NCBI GenBank assembly: GCA_013397455.1
Contig: VYZB01000056.1
Location: 198,046 to 262,045 of the forward strand
Direction of reading: 5' to 3'
DNA length: 64,000 nt
Origin: Crotophaga sulcirostris
Lineage: Eukaryota > Chordata > Aves > Cuculiformes > Crotophagidae
In this document: positions 1 to 11,710 of the stretch, in pieces
Position numbering within the stretch: position 1 is the stretch's first letter
Layout of the letters: each line of letters begins with the position of its first letter
Notes under the pieces: generated by a model
Told to the model about the DNA's origin: nothing
Database searches by the model: none
Seen by the model: only the letters and a program-made list of their open reading frames with translations
Translations under genes and position numbers: made by a program

Positions 1-3
1 CAA

Positions 4-22
4 GGAGGGAGGGAGGGAGGGG
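4..22 (+). repeat. (GGGA)n purine tract
   Basis: About four 'ggga' units lie at the left window edge. This is a simple repeat that may extend upstream of the window. Confidence 0.8.
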
Positions 23-2563
23 AGCTGCCAACCTGCCCTACCTGTGGGCAGCAAGGATGCTGCTTAAAAGTTGCTCTTCAACCAGATTTCCTTTTTTAAT
101 GCATGCAAACGCAGCCTGGCTGTACCTGTACAGATCGCTTCCCTGCCTGCCATTGCCTCCTCTCTTGTTTCTCTCCATTTTCAGCTGTTTGCTCACTGCG
201 TCTGTCAGAGCTGTCACCTCTGCAGGGACTTCTCACCGTCACACGAGGTAGGGCTGGGACTCTGACAGCTCCCACACAGACTCAGCGCTCCTGAGCCCAT
301 CCGAGCTGGCAGCTCACTTCCTCCATAAGGCTCTTGGGCAGCAGGGATTGCTCTGTTCTGAGCAATTTTTGTTATTCTTGGAAGGTGTCTCAGCCTTTTT
401 CCACATGTGCTCTTGTATTTTTTTTACACATTGGGGCTGAAAGGATCATCTCCTTCCTTTTTCTCTCATCGTTTACCCTGTGGCCACACTTCTTGCAGCA
501 GTTGGTGGAATGCAGCAGCTCTGTTTTTTGCAGAGCTGAGAAGGAAACAGCATATCAAGAAGCCCAGCTCTCCCCACAGCAGAGAGCTGATGGCCCATGC
601 TATCTGAGACTAAAAAGCTTTGCAGTAAACTTTGGGAGGGGAGTTACCTACCTGTGTGGGAAGAGGAGTCTCACAAGCCCCAAAGGACACATGGCTTTCG
701 TGCCCACAGAGCCCTGGACTGTTGGGAATGGAGGATGAGAGCAGCAAATCCTGTGTCAGCAGCAGGACCAGCCTCTGGTACCCAAGCCTGAGTGCTGGGT
801 GTTACTGATGCTTCCTGATGTTTATGGAACATTACGTAATCTATAAATCCAAGTGTTACTCCGATTATTTCATCAACTCTGTTCCTGCTTTTGTGACTCC
901 AATTCCTTTCTGAGATCTCCTCGAAAAGGCCATCCTCTGATGTGTGAACTGAAAGCAAGCTGCTCCTACACAGACATCCCTTGGGGGCACTGGCAACTTT
1001 GTGGTGCTGGTGTGTTCCCTCGCCTTTGCACTGACCTTACAAACAGTGACTGCTGTCAGGAAAGCTCCTGGACCTCCTTTTGCAGGGCTAAAGCACTACA
1101 CCTAGCAGCTGGCTGTCATTTGGCACATTGCATGTGACCAACCCATGGTGATGCTTCTTAGCATCAGGTTTTACTCTTTCCCATGTTGGGGATCTTCCAC
1201 TTGAAGCAGAGATGTTGCTCTTGGGTGATACGTGGGACGTTGTGGCTGTTCAGATGCAAACGGGCAACGGTGGGAGGTTGTTTCCTGAGCCCTGTGACTT
1301 GATATTAGTGCAGAAAATGAAGGAAAACTCGTAACGTGGCAAGTGCCTCTGTTCAAGCAAAGCATCTCTTTTTGGGGAGTTGTTACTTGCTCCCATCTCA
1401 TTTAATCCACCAACTTCAATATAGACATGGCAGCTTGTGTACCAACCTGGACAGCTGTACCTACCTGTCTTGCCTCTAAAAATTAGACCTGGCCTGGAAA
1501 TCTTACAGCATGGAGAAGCGAGGTCCCTGCTCTGCTTCCAGCTCCCTGTAAGCCAGGTGTCCCTGCCTGGGCAGCCAGTGGTCAAAAGCTGTGGGACATG
1601 CTCCCTCTGGGCAGGGTGAACTCCAGCCTTTTTGGACCCCAGTTGGTGCTGGCAGGTTGTTTTTTAGATATGTTATTACCTCTCTTTGTTTTTTTCTTCC
1701 CAACATCCATGCTTGCATTACAGCTAGTTCAGGTCAGCTGGTGCAGGCATTGCCAGCAGATGAAGAACATGGTTTCTTTTCTTCTTCTGCCATTTCTACC
1801 ATGCGTTCTCTTTCTCTGCAAGCCTGCAGCTGCCACGCTGCACTGACGGCATCTGTCAGCAAGGTGTGAGCTTCTGCTCTTGCCTCCAATTGATTGTGAA
1901 CACCCTGGGCATTGTGATGAGCCTTGCTGAAGGTTTGTGAGGGGAGAGGGACACAGCAGAAGGGGAGTGATGGGGAGAACTTGCAACCCACTGTGCAGAT
2001 ACCCTGCTCAGCCTTAGAACTGTCCTGTCCAGCTCTCCTCTCTTCCATTATCCTGGCTCTGACTGGCGAGCAGAGCTGTAAAATACAGGCTGTGTGGTTT
2101 TTTGGGAGGTTCAATTTCTTTTATTGAAGATGCTTTGAGTTGGGAGAGGGTGGGCAGGGCTGGGGCAGGGGGATGGGGAGCGCTGAAGCAGACACTTAGC
2201 CTCGTCAAAGTCCATTTATTAAATTAGCAAGGTTGCACTGACAGGGTTCACGGCTGTCACTGTTTGCATACTGATACAGCATGATGCTGGGCGAGGGCGG
2301 TGCAGGGAAGCATGTCCCCACCTCAGGGACATCTCCCTCCCCTGCAGAGGTGGGACATGCCTGGTGGTTGCTCACTCCACGCCTTGCGAAGGTCCATCCC
2401 CACGGGACGGATCTGCCTCTGCTGCAGTGGTGGGATGCTTGTCTCTGGCCCTGGGCAGCACTGATGAGTGTGGACTTGAGCTTCCGTACACATGGATGTG
2501 CACACTTCTGCTTGTTCAGTTCAATTGCAGTGCAGCCCTGCTGCACGTATGAAGTCTGATACC

Positions 2564-2577
2564 AAAAAAAAAAAAAA
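2564..2577 (+). repeat. poly(A) tract
   Basis: A run of 14 A bases with no recognisable retrotransposon body upstream. It could be a slippage tract rather than an insertion tail. Confidence 0.8.
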
Positions 2578-3134
2578 CTATGCCTGTAGCGCTTCTTAGT
2601 TAACAAATTAAGAAAATCAGCTATGCTCACCTTCACAATCGTTCCCTTCTGAGGTCACACACAACTGCATACGATGCTACCAACATTCAAAGCAATTCTG
2701 CAAATCATTTTCTGAAAGGCTGGTGAGGATCTCAGTTTTGCCTTCACACCTTCTACCGACAAAAAACTGGGCTCCTTTGAGCGCTGATGGGATCTTTCAG
2801 ATCTCTTCACTATAAACTCAGTCAATAATTGAAAAGTTTCTGTTGCGGATTTCCTCAGTTTCCCAGGAAACTTGGAATGTTCCTTTTATGTTCCTGTACA
2901 CGTACATTTTCCGACTGAGGGTAAGAAAACGTCTCTATTTGAACGCGCATCCACTTGTACTGAGTGAAACAATCAAGCCGAGCCTGTCTCACTGTGACAG
3001 GTCAGAACCTATTCTGTAGCCATCTCTCTGTCTCTCCCCTCCCACTCTTGGTTCCTGAGCTTGCACCCTGCAATCGCTCCCTGTCTTCCCATCCTTGAGA
3101 GAGTTTTCAAAGTGACCTGTAAAAATGTGTCCTG

Positions 3135-3204
3135 CTGCACAAACTAGGGTTGGAACTGGCTGGACTTTAAGGTCCTTTCTGACCCAAACCACTGTATGAT
3201 TCTA
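3135..3204 (+). mobile_element. CR1: CR1 retrotransposon, 3' end only
   Basis: The sequence matches the CR1 terminal block in order: 'ggttggaactggctggactt', then 'aaggtcctttctgacccaaa', then a degraded 'tgtatgattcta' tail. The piece is only about 70 bp and its mismatches suggest an old, 5'-truncated copy in sense orientation. Confidence 0.75.
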
Positions 3205-3467
3205 AATGCAGCACGTCTTGAAATACTCCTGTGCTCACATTGCTTTTACAGTACAATGATAAGATCTAATCTTTTGCTCTTGGTCATATCTCTGGACAGG
3301 ACAGTGCTGGTCAGCAGGGCACGATGGAGTGGTGGCTCCTGTGTGCCTCACCCATAAGCTGATGTGTCCCTGTTTTTAATGCTTATCTCGTTCTGATCCC
3401 TGGCAGATTTTGGATGTGATCAGGCTGTGCTCTTTGGAGAGAAGCCTGCACTGAGGAGATCTCACCA

Positions 3468-3720
3468 ACCTAATTGTATTTGAGTCACCAGAACAGAAGC
3501 ACTTCATTCGAGCTCCCACATTCTTAGTACATTTGCATGCATTTGATCTTCCCTACGTGTTTCTCTGTTCTCCTGATGAAAATAATTAATCTGGTTATTT
3601 TTCGAAGTCATCCTGCAGCTTTACAGGGACAAGACTTAGGTAAGGATTCTCTTTAAAGAAGACCAGTGTTAAAATAGCTACCTGCCTATAAATATCTCAT
3701 TGCTTCTATATTTATTCTTC
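3468..3720. promoter_or_regulatory. candidate conserved noncoding element (intronic)
   Basis: This is a repeat-free AT-rich island in GC-rich surroundings. It contains 'taattg', 'aataattaat', 'tttgcatgcatttg' (an octamer-like and palindromic stretch) and a TATA-rich end. No coding frame makes sense. The regulatory call is inferred from composition and homeodomain-type cores only. Confidence 0.25.
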
Positions 3721-5689
3721 TCAGTGCAGAAGGTTCAGCGGTTGAATCTAAGAGAGATTATATATATATTTGACTGTTGATGCAGCTGGTATCTTAACAG
3801 CAAGGCTGCTTTCTCCAAAGGATGCCCTAGGTACCCCTTTGGGGGCCCACAAGCCATGGCTAAATCTGCCTTCTGTGTTTACTGCTTTGCTAGTCGTACA
3901 AATTTCCTCTTGTCTTTGAAACGAGCTGACTCATAAGAATCCTGGAGGAGCAGAGATTTATACCAGGCCCTCCTGTGAGCACTATTTTTAGCATAACTTA
4001 GTTTTGACCAGAGCTGCACTCTGATCAGGATTTTCAGAAGAGCCCAGGAGAGATAAATCCCCAAATCTCAGCGCTGTCAGAGCTGCGGGTTCCTTTGAAA
4101 TCCTGACCTGCTGGTGATTACTGCCGTGACTTGGTGGCTCCTAAGCCCTGGTCCTGCAAGGTGCTGCGTGCAGGGAGAATTGTGGCTTACGAGCGCAAGC
4201 TTTGCAAGCGTTTGAGGCTCTCATTGAAGTCTGTGCAAGGATTGAGATTTCATGGGGTTTGGGTTATAAAGGTCATGACTCTGGTGATTTGTACCTCTTG
4301 GTGAGGTGGAAACCATGGGAAGGGATATCAGAAGCTGTAATTTGGGCCTGGTGTGGTCCTTGGATGGGAGGTTGGGGAAGGCTTAAGGTAAGTCCTCTTT
4401 CGGTTGTCCTGGACTTTTCTCAACTATACTTAAATGTTTTTTATCTCCCCTGAAAAGAAAAATTAAACTACAGTACCATCAAGAGGAAAACTACTGGTTA
4501 GGGGAAATCACAGGATCTGAGAGTGGCCAGAGCCCTGGCAGGGCTGACACGTAGCAGCAGAGGGGAGGAGAGCCATGCAGTGAGTGGGGCTGGGAGCAGA
4601 GCTCATCTCTCTGTAGGATGACAGAAATGGAGAGGGGCAGTAGCAAAACCTAAGCAATATTAGTGGGGGATTTTTGACACCTCTGCTGGTTTTGGATGAC
4701 CTCTTCAGTCGCACGTGTCCAACAGCTTCTACTCATAAGTCGTCTGAGTCACCAGCTCACACTTTTTGGGACCAGCAGATGACTTTGAGGCCCCAACTCT
4801 TGTGCAGATTTCAGTGCAAGTCCAACAGTGATGTCTAAACCTGGGGCTTCCTAAAGCTTATGGCATTCTCTTTGCCAGTTCTGCTCCTTCCCCTGTGTCT
4901 TGGGAACTGGCTTGGAAATTTTGATCTTGGGGATGTAAAGTTATGGAAGGAAATGTGTTCATGATTTAACTAAATAATGAATCATCAGTCTTTAGGGCAT
5001 GAAAATAAAATACACAGGTGTCTTTTCTGGGAGGTGTCAACATGTTCAGTGAGTGCTGGGCATTTTTCTTTGATATTATTATAATAGATGTATAATAGGT
5101 AGATTAAAAAACCCTCCCCACCCTGTGTTAGACCTGATGGCACATGCTGCTCCATCAGCAAGGACCAGGAAACAAATGAAAGACAGACAAGGACAGACAT
5201 GACTCTGCTTGCACAACACCCTGCGGGAGGCACAGATAGGAAGGGACCTGCACAAGAGCTAAGATCTCGCTTTCCAGTAGGACCAGGAGAAAGATGGGAA
5301 CAGCTCAGGAGATGACTGAGTCTGTCCAAAAGGCGTATGGAGGCTGCTGAATGGTTTTCTGCACGTCAGCATCTCCTGCTGCAGACGCGAAGGGCTGGCA
5401 GTCATCCCTTCCTGATGCTCCCCACCTTTCTTTTTTGCCATGCTGCCCTGTTCGATTGAAGCGTGGGAGCTGGCTCTGTAGGGCTAAATCACTGTGACGG
5501 TCCTACCATAGCAACTGTACCTGTCTGCCTTCACCAGCCGTGAGCTGGGAAGCTGCTGAAAAACTAATCATCGTTTGGGAGGAGCTGGGGGGCCGAGGAG
5601 CGACAAGGGGGGGCCGTGAGACAATACAGTGGCACTTCCACCAGCACGGCAAATCTGTGCTGACCAGGGAAGGGAAAGGCCCCTTTTAA

Positions 5690-6060
5690 CATTAGCCTAA
5701 AGCAAATCTCTTTAAGGAACTGAATCTCTCACACGACGTTAAACCTTGCAAAGTAGGATTAAATGCATCAAAATTAAGAAACCAAACCTGGTTGCAGCAC
5801 CTGTTTAAAAGTGACTTAAGTGGAGGAATATTAAAATTTTAAGACCTGCTACTGTGCTGGTGATGGAGGATTTAAAAAATAATAACTACTGTTGGTTGTT
5901 TTCTTTTTGCTCAGTTTCTTTCTGTTTAGCGTGCAGCCTAATTGCGTAATTACATGATAGACTTGAGTAGAATTTTGTGTGTGTAATACTAGTTATAAAG
6001 AAGAGCCCTAATTATGTATATCTTCTCAGGTAAATAATACATCAGGGGCATGGAGTGGCC
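5690..6060. promoter_or_regulatory. candidate conserved noncoding element (intronic)
   Basis: An AT-rich, low-repeat block with many homeodomain cores: 'gattaaatgcat', 'aaaattaag', 'cctaattgcgtaattac' and 'cctaattatgtat'. It also holds a canonical E-box-like 'cacctg' at about 5800. It lies directly before a reverse-transcriptase fossil at 6100, so part of it could be undated transposon-derived sequence. Function is inferred. Confidence 0.3.
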
Positions 6061-6096
6061 TAATTACTGTTCTGAAAACCTGCCTAATGACGAATT

Positions 6097-6160
6097 TACT
6101 TGGAATTTCAGAAAGCTTTTGATAAGGTCCCTTATAAGCAACTGTTAAGGAAAATAAATC
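6097..6160 (+). mobile_element. degraded L3/CR1-type reverse transcriptase fragment
   Basis: Translation from 6100 in that frame gives LEFQKAFDKVPYKQLLRKI. This is close to the reverse-transcriptase block of L3/CR1-clade elements, with the F-x-K-A-F-D-x-V core that carries a catalytic aspartate. Similarity fades after about 20 residues and no other RT block (such as YADD) is visible. It therefore looks like a short fossil of an ancient non-LTR element rather than a gene. An open frame continues to about 6306 but is not recognisable. Confidence 0.55.
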
Positions 6161-7459
6161 AAGAATGGGTAAAATGTTTTGCTACATTTTTAAACAAGCT
6201 GTTTAAGCGATGGAAAGTGGCCACTGCCTTGGGGTCTTGGATCTCGAGGAGAGGGAAGGTCCTGTGGCTGTACGTTGGTCTGGGGCCAAAGCTCTCACAT
6301 TTCTGATCCTATTTCACCGCGAGCTCCAAGGGAGGCTGCTGCTGACTGAGCCGTCCACAAAAATTAAGACTTAATATTAATAGGAGTCTTGTGGGTGAAT
6401 TCACAGCTTGGAATAAGCGCATCTATGTCCATATGGTCTTTGGCACTGGTGCTGTTTATGTTATTGAACATCCAAATACCTCTTGAAGATCTGATCCAAA
6501 ATGTAATAAATCCAAAAAGAACTAAACTTTGTTTAGTTTTCCCCAAGCAGAAGAGATGGGGAGTGAGTGCAATGCAGAAGCTGGACCAGCTTCCCAAGGA
6601 CTGGTTTCTAGTTGGATCTTGTGGGCTTCCTCTGTGTGCTGGAGCTGGGACAAGCACTGCCTTTAATCCAGTGAGTGTCAACAACACAACAGGAAGACAT
6701 TGCCGTGAAACTTAAGTGAACTGCATGGATAAATGAGGCACCTGGTTGTTCCTGGTGAGAGATGGGTTTTGAGCTGCTAAGGAGGGGAAGAAGATGCAGA
6801 GGTTACAGGTAGGAGAGATGAGTGTCCCAGCAAAACCTGTAGTTGAACCAGAGGAACCCAGAGCTAGTGAGACAATTGGGGTGAAGGAAGAGAAATCGGT
6901 GAGGAGTGGCTGGTGCAAGGGGTGTGGGGGGGCTCCTAGGCTGTCAGGTTTGACTGGAGTAGATGTGCCAGGCCACTGCGACAGCTGGAGAGGGGAATCT
7001 GGGAGGGTGGCGTAGGGTTGGGAATGCAGGAGCCTTGCAGGCTTCCCTCTGCTTCCAGACCATGTGACCCTGGCCACTATGTCTAACTGGGATGAGTTTT
7101 TTTGGCATGTGTTTGAGGCAAAGCATCGCTTTGTTCTGCTATGGGTACAGTGCCCACCTCTTCCCCAGAGTCACAGATTTAAAAAAATAGATAATACACA
7201 CTGCATTTGCAAGACCCTCTGACACATGTATGACAGTGGTCCCTCTCACCCCTGCACCTCAGTCCTTGCCCCTGGGACCTCAGACTCTCCTCCTTCGACA
7301 TCTCCTAGTACAGGCAGGTTTGGCAGCGCAGGCTGGCTCGCCACTACTGCCTTCTCCCTTTGCAATCCCCCTGCTTTACTTTTAGGTCTCTGGGAGAAAG
7401 CACAGCCATATATTTCCAACCAGAGGAACCAAAGAGATGTGGGGGGAGCAGCCGGAGGG

Positions 7460-7690
7460 AATTAGCACCAAAGAGTCCTCTACAGAGCAACCATAGTGGA
7501 GATAAAGCAAGAGGATCTTTGTGCCTAGCCGGCGACATGCTAATTGGCTTTCCTTCCTAGCAAACTTTGCAAATTATGCTCTTTAAGTCGTCGGCAAGAT
7601 AAACAGTTGCTGTGGCAGGTGTGCCGAAAGCGCCGTCTGGATGTAATTAGACGGGTTCGTGAGAGAGCATCCCAGAGACATCAAATGGTG
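7460..7690. promoter_or_regulatory. candidate conserved noncoding element (intronic)
   Basis: A compositionally distinct block with 'gctaattggc', 'gcaaattatgc', 'gataaacag' (forkhead/GATA-like) and 'gtaattagacg'. One forward frame across 7544-7720 reads as a basic, arginine-rich peptide. It has no flanking splice sites in a consistent phase and no family I recognise. I favour a regulatory element over an exon. Confidence 0.3.
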
Positions 7691-8424
7691 CTGTTTGTGC
7701 TGGGCATGTCCCAGGGGGCCTCATCCTTCTCCCCCCTCCCCTGCAGCAGCCAAGGCTGCTTTTGGAAAGCACTGGTCGCTTCCAGCCAAATTTGAGGAGA
7801 TGCAAGGTGGGAGTCTGGCTGATGTTGGTTTCCTACAAGTCTAGTGGAAATCAAGCCTGGGAAAAGGGAAAGGTGTTATTTGTGTTGTGTGGCAGAAAGG
7901 TGGAAAATTCCTCTCTAGGACATACCAGTGTCTCTGCGTGGGAAAGGGTGGGGATGGCCACCCAGGCTGGACGCTGTGTATCCTGTCACCACAGCCCACA
8001 GAGCAACATGCTTCTTGTGCACCTTTCTCTGACTCTGATTCTCCCATCAAAGAGAAGTCCTCAGGTGATGACTTCTCATTCCTGCAAGGTCGGGTTGCTT
8101 CCAGTTTTTCTGCAACATTTGCCGTGGGATTTTGCTTTTTCTCTTGTACCAAAGATGCTCATGTTCATGTTTACACCAATTTTTTTTAAATTCCGAGTCT
8201 CTCTGCTGCCTTCATGGATTGATTGAAGCATTGCATGTCTGTGACGTTGGTATGCAGCAGCTGTGGCTTTGCAGGCGGTGAGCTGGAAAAATGTGAGAGG
8301 TGTAGCTTTGCAAGGTCACCTGTATCGGGGAGCTGAGGTTGAAATGGAGTTGGGGTCTCTGTTTCACCCCCTGGCATCGCTGCTGGAAGCTGGGCAGCTT
8401 TGTGGGACCTCAAGGGCTGCAATA

Positions 8425-8656
8425 TCAGGTATTAGAAAAAATTTCTTTACCAAACAAGTGGTGAAGCATTGGACCAGGCTGCCCTGGGCAGTGGTGGAGT
8501 CACCATCCCTAGAGGGGTTCAAAAAATGTCTACACAGGGCACTTCGGGACATGGTTTAGCAGGCATGGTGGGGTTGGGCTGATGCTTGGACTTGATGAAC
8601 TTAGAAGTCTCTTCCAACACTAATGATTCTGTGATTCTGTGGTTCTATGATTCTAT
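8425..8656 (+). mobile_element. CR1: CR1 retrotransposon, 3' fragment
   Basis: Collinear with the CR1 3' region: 'aatttctttaccaaac', 'ggctgccctgggcagtggtg', 'gagtcaccatccctagaggg', a 'ggttgggctgatgcttggac' variant, then 'cttccaacactaatgattctg' and repeated 'attctgtg/attctatg' tail units. It is 5'-truncated, in sense orientation and moderately diverged. Confidence 0.92.
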
Positions 8657-9805
8657 CTCTCAGTGCTCACTCCTGCCTCGTCGAAACCTGATGGTCATGA
8701 CCGATCCCAGAGAGCCTCCTGATTTGAAAATGCCTTTCCTGATTTTTGTGGGCCCTTCATGTAGGAGTGAGTTAAATGATGTTCCCATTTAAGAAGCCTT
8801 TTTTCAGAGAGACCCCTCTCTTCTGGGTAAACTTGGGGCTTCTTTGAGGCTTGGGAGTCTCTCCCCTTTGCTTCTCTGTTGGTTCAATGCCCTGTCAAGC
8901 AGCTGTTAAAGCTTCCAGGGAATGAATTACAGGTGCTCTGGGAGGAGTACAAAGCTGCATATTGTCTGGGATGAGATCACAGCACCCCAAGAAGGCAGCT
9001 GCCTCGGCAGGGACAAGCTCTCACCCAGCATTGCAGGAAGAGGGACAAATGGGAACCACCTGTACCCAGCTGAAAATGCAGGTGGCATTTGAACACTCGT
9101 GATCGCACGTGAGCTGAGGATACCGACTTAAATAGCTGTGAAATCTTGTCATGGTGAGGCTTCCCTCAACTCTTGACTGCAAGCAGACAGGCCGAGCACA
9201 GGCACGTGCTTGACCAGGTCTCGCCCAGAAAATTTGCCTCAAGAAAGGGTCCATCACGTGGAAGCAGCTGAGCTAGGTGAAGACAGCAGCACTTCTCCCA
9301 GCAGCGATGGAGAACAGGATTTGCATAAAGCAAAACCTAGTTTTGCTATGACAGCAGGTCAGGAAACCTCCAAACAAAGAGATGCTCCTGGGCAAAGAGG
9401 AGAGAAAGCTGGAAAAACTTGATGGTCTGTGTAGTAAAGAACAAGGCGCACACATTGCTGTCCTCCACATGTGAACTGCTGGCTTTTCATGGAGGTTTGC
9501 TGTTGATTTGGTTATCCAGTGGGACTGTCCAGTGCAGGTGAGGAGCTGCTGCAGGAATGAGGTCAGGGCAGGCAAGGACTCGTTTTTCTGCATCGTTTCA
9601 TCCATGCAACCATGGGCTGGGGGTCCACCAGGGCAGCTGGTCTGCTGCAAAGTCCCTCTACCTGGCATCTCCTACCCCATGGCTCCGCTGGAGAGGGAGG
9701 CAGCAGCAGTTGGTGTTGGTTCAGTGTGTCAGGAGGCTTCACTCCTGCCTTGCCCTCCTGTACATTCATGTGCTAATTTTCAGAGGTTACCGAGGAGACA
9801 TTATT

Positions 9806-9827
9806 GATGATGATGATGATGATGATG
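9806..9827 (+). repeat. (GAT)n microsatellite
   Basis: Seven uninterrupted 'gat' units, read as an aspartate run in one frame but without any gene context. Confidence 0.9.
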
Positions 9828-9929
9828 GTAATGGGGGAGATAGGTGGCAGATTAATTCCCGAACTCTCTAACAGGATTTAAACTAACAAGAGAGCAGGGT
9901 TTTTTTCCTCCCTCTTTCCTTTCCCTTCC

Positions 9930-10400
9930 TCCTTTGAGATATTTCCTGTGCTGGGGATAACAACACCAAGGAGTGTTAAATTGGCTCTGAATGTCCACCC
10001 CGGCTGTCCACATTCTTGTAACGATTTCATTAGCTTGAATTATCCACGTTATTTTCTTGTAATGGGATTAGCTGTACTGGAGTCAGCTGAAGTCCTGGAG
10101 CGGGAGGCGGGAGGGACCTTCTGCTGCGTATTTCATTAACTCTCATGCAGGGGGTGGAACTGGCCACGGCTCAGCCCAGGGGCAAAACCATTTGCCAGGG
10201 TCCTGCGTTCCTAAAGGAAGAAGAAAGAAAAAAGGACCATTGTTATTTTCGCCCCCCCACTATAATCAGCAAATCAGCGCAGAAGCAGACAAGTAATTTG
10301 TTGGGGGAGGGAAGGCCCTATATGGGGGCAAGGGGGAAAGAAATGATAAAATGAAGACGACCATTGCCAAGCAATTGGTTGAATTCTGCTGGGCTGATTT
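9930..10400. promoter_or_regulatory. candidate conserved noncoding element pair (intronic)
   Basis: Two adjacent AT-richer segments. The first (about 9950-10140) contains 'gttaaattgg', 'cattagcttgaattatcc' and 'gggattagctg', the last a bicoid/OTX-type GGATTA core. The second (about 10235-10400) contains 'ccattgttatt' (SOX-like), 'caagtaatttg' and 'aagcaattggttg'. Neither shows repeat or coding character. The regulatory role is inferred. Confidence 0.3.
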
Positions 10401-10644
10401 GTGGCTGCATCCTGCTGCTGGGGAGGAGGTTGTTCAGCAAGGGAAGGCAATGACTTCTGTCTCTTTTGGACTCATCGTCCCTGCCCAGAGCCATTTCTGA
10501 TGAGTGGTTACGCTGCCTGGCTCATTCGATTGAGCTCTGTCCTAGGGCTGCCAGCAGTCACAAGGGGGGATTTAGGCAGTAGCAGGGCTTGGGTATGAAA
10601 AGGCAGCGAGAGAAGGGAAGAAAGGAGGATGTGGTGGCAATAGA

Positions 10645-10690
10645 TGGCAACCCACAAGAAGGTTGGCAACCCACAGAAAAGTTGGCAACC
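10645..10690 (+). repeat. 19-bp tandem repeat
   Basis: The unit 'tggcaacccacaagaaggt' is followed by a second copy with small changes and a partial third copy (8 bp). Confidence 0.85.
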
Positions 10691-11584
10691 TTGGCAGAGG
10701 TTTTGAAGATCATCTTTCCAATGTGGCTATTTCTAGGTTTTTTTTTCTTGAAGGGATATAAACTAGTGAGAGGGGTTTAAGACTGCGCCGTGCAATGGGA
10801 CATCTGTACATGTCTGGAGAAACCTAAGGGTTATTTCTTTGGTTTCAAAGGTCTGCTCTTCTGGCAGTGGATAGCATTTGGTCTTTCTAACCATCACATG
10901 GATTTGTGGTGTCAGTTGCACTTTCCCCTTCAGAACCCAATAGTTCTTAATCAGCTCATAGCTGAGTGTGCACCAAGATTGACCATGTTGAACACGTCCT
11001 TGTTTTTGAGGCTTGAAAGTAGCAATCTGAGCTGGACAGATCTTGGCCTGTCTCAAGGAGTTTGAAGTTTAAATGCTCCTATTTGAGACAGAGAATGGGA
11101 TGAGATGGAGGGGACACTTCCCAGCTGGGTAATGTTTAACCTGATCTGGAGGTACCTGTCCCATAAATGAACAGCCATCATGGCTGCTTGGAGCAGTGAT
11201 GGGGCCAGACTTGGATACTGGGAACTGAACAAAGATAGGGAGAAACTTGGAAGCAAGGGGCAGAAACTCTGGCAAAGCCTGATGGGAAAAGATGAGCTAT
11301 GAAAAGAGGTGATAGAGTCAGTATCAGAAGATGGTGCTGGCACTCGCGTACCTGATGATACTGAGGTGGAAGTGCAGAAGATTTAGGGCTGTGAGAGTGG
11401 TGATGGAGGGGGAGGGAGCTGCAGGGTGGGAACTTGCGTGCTGTGCTGGCAGAGGAGGGAAGAGGGTTTCTGGAGACTACCTGTGTCCCTGTCCTTCTCT
11501 GTCCTCCAGCTGCTTGGCCGTGTTGATGAGGGATGATGAACAAGCACCTTCCAGTAAACACGCAAAGCCAAGTGAGCAGTGTGT

Positions 11585-11710
11585 TGTCTCCAGAGCTAGA
11601 CTGTGCTCTGTTTAATAGCAATATAATGTCCTATAATTAGCAGGCAAAGGACTTGCCTCCCAGCTGGCCTGTGCCAGAAGGATATAATTACAATCCCAAG
11701 GAGTGATGTT
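11585..11710. promoter_or_regulatory. candidate noncoding element (intronic)
   Basis: A short AT-rich island with 'tcctataattagcagg' and 'gatataattacaatcc', two TAATTA-type homeodomain sites about 55 bp apart. Nothing else supports it. Confidence 0.2.

Noticed and set aside
1731..1745. 'gttcaggt' considered as donor of the missing RRM6 exon
   Set aside because: The frame required (TTC AG|gt) has an immediately upstream TAG stop and no RRM similarity.
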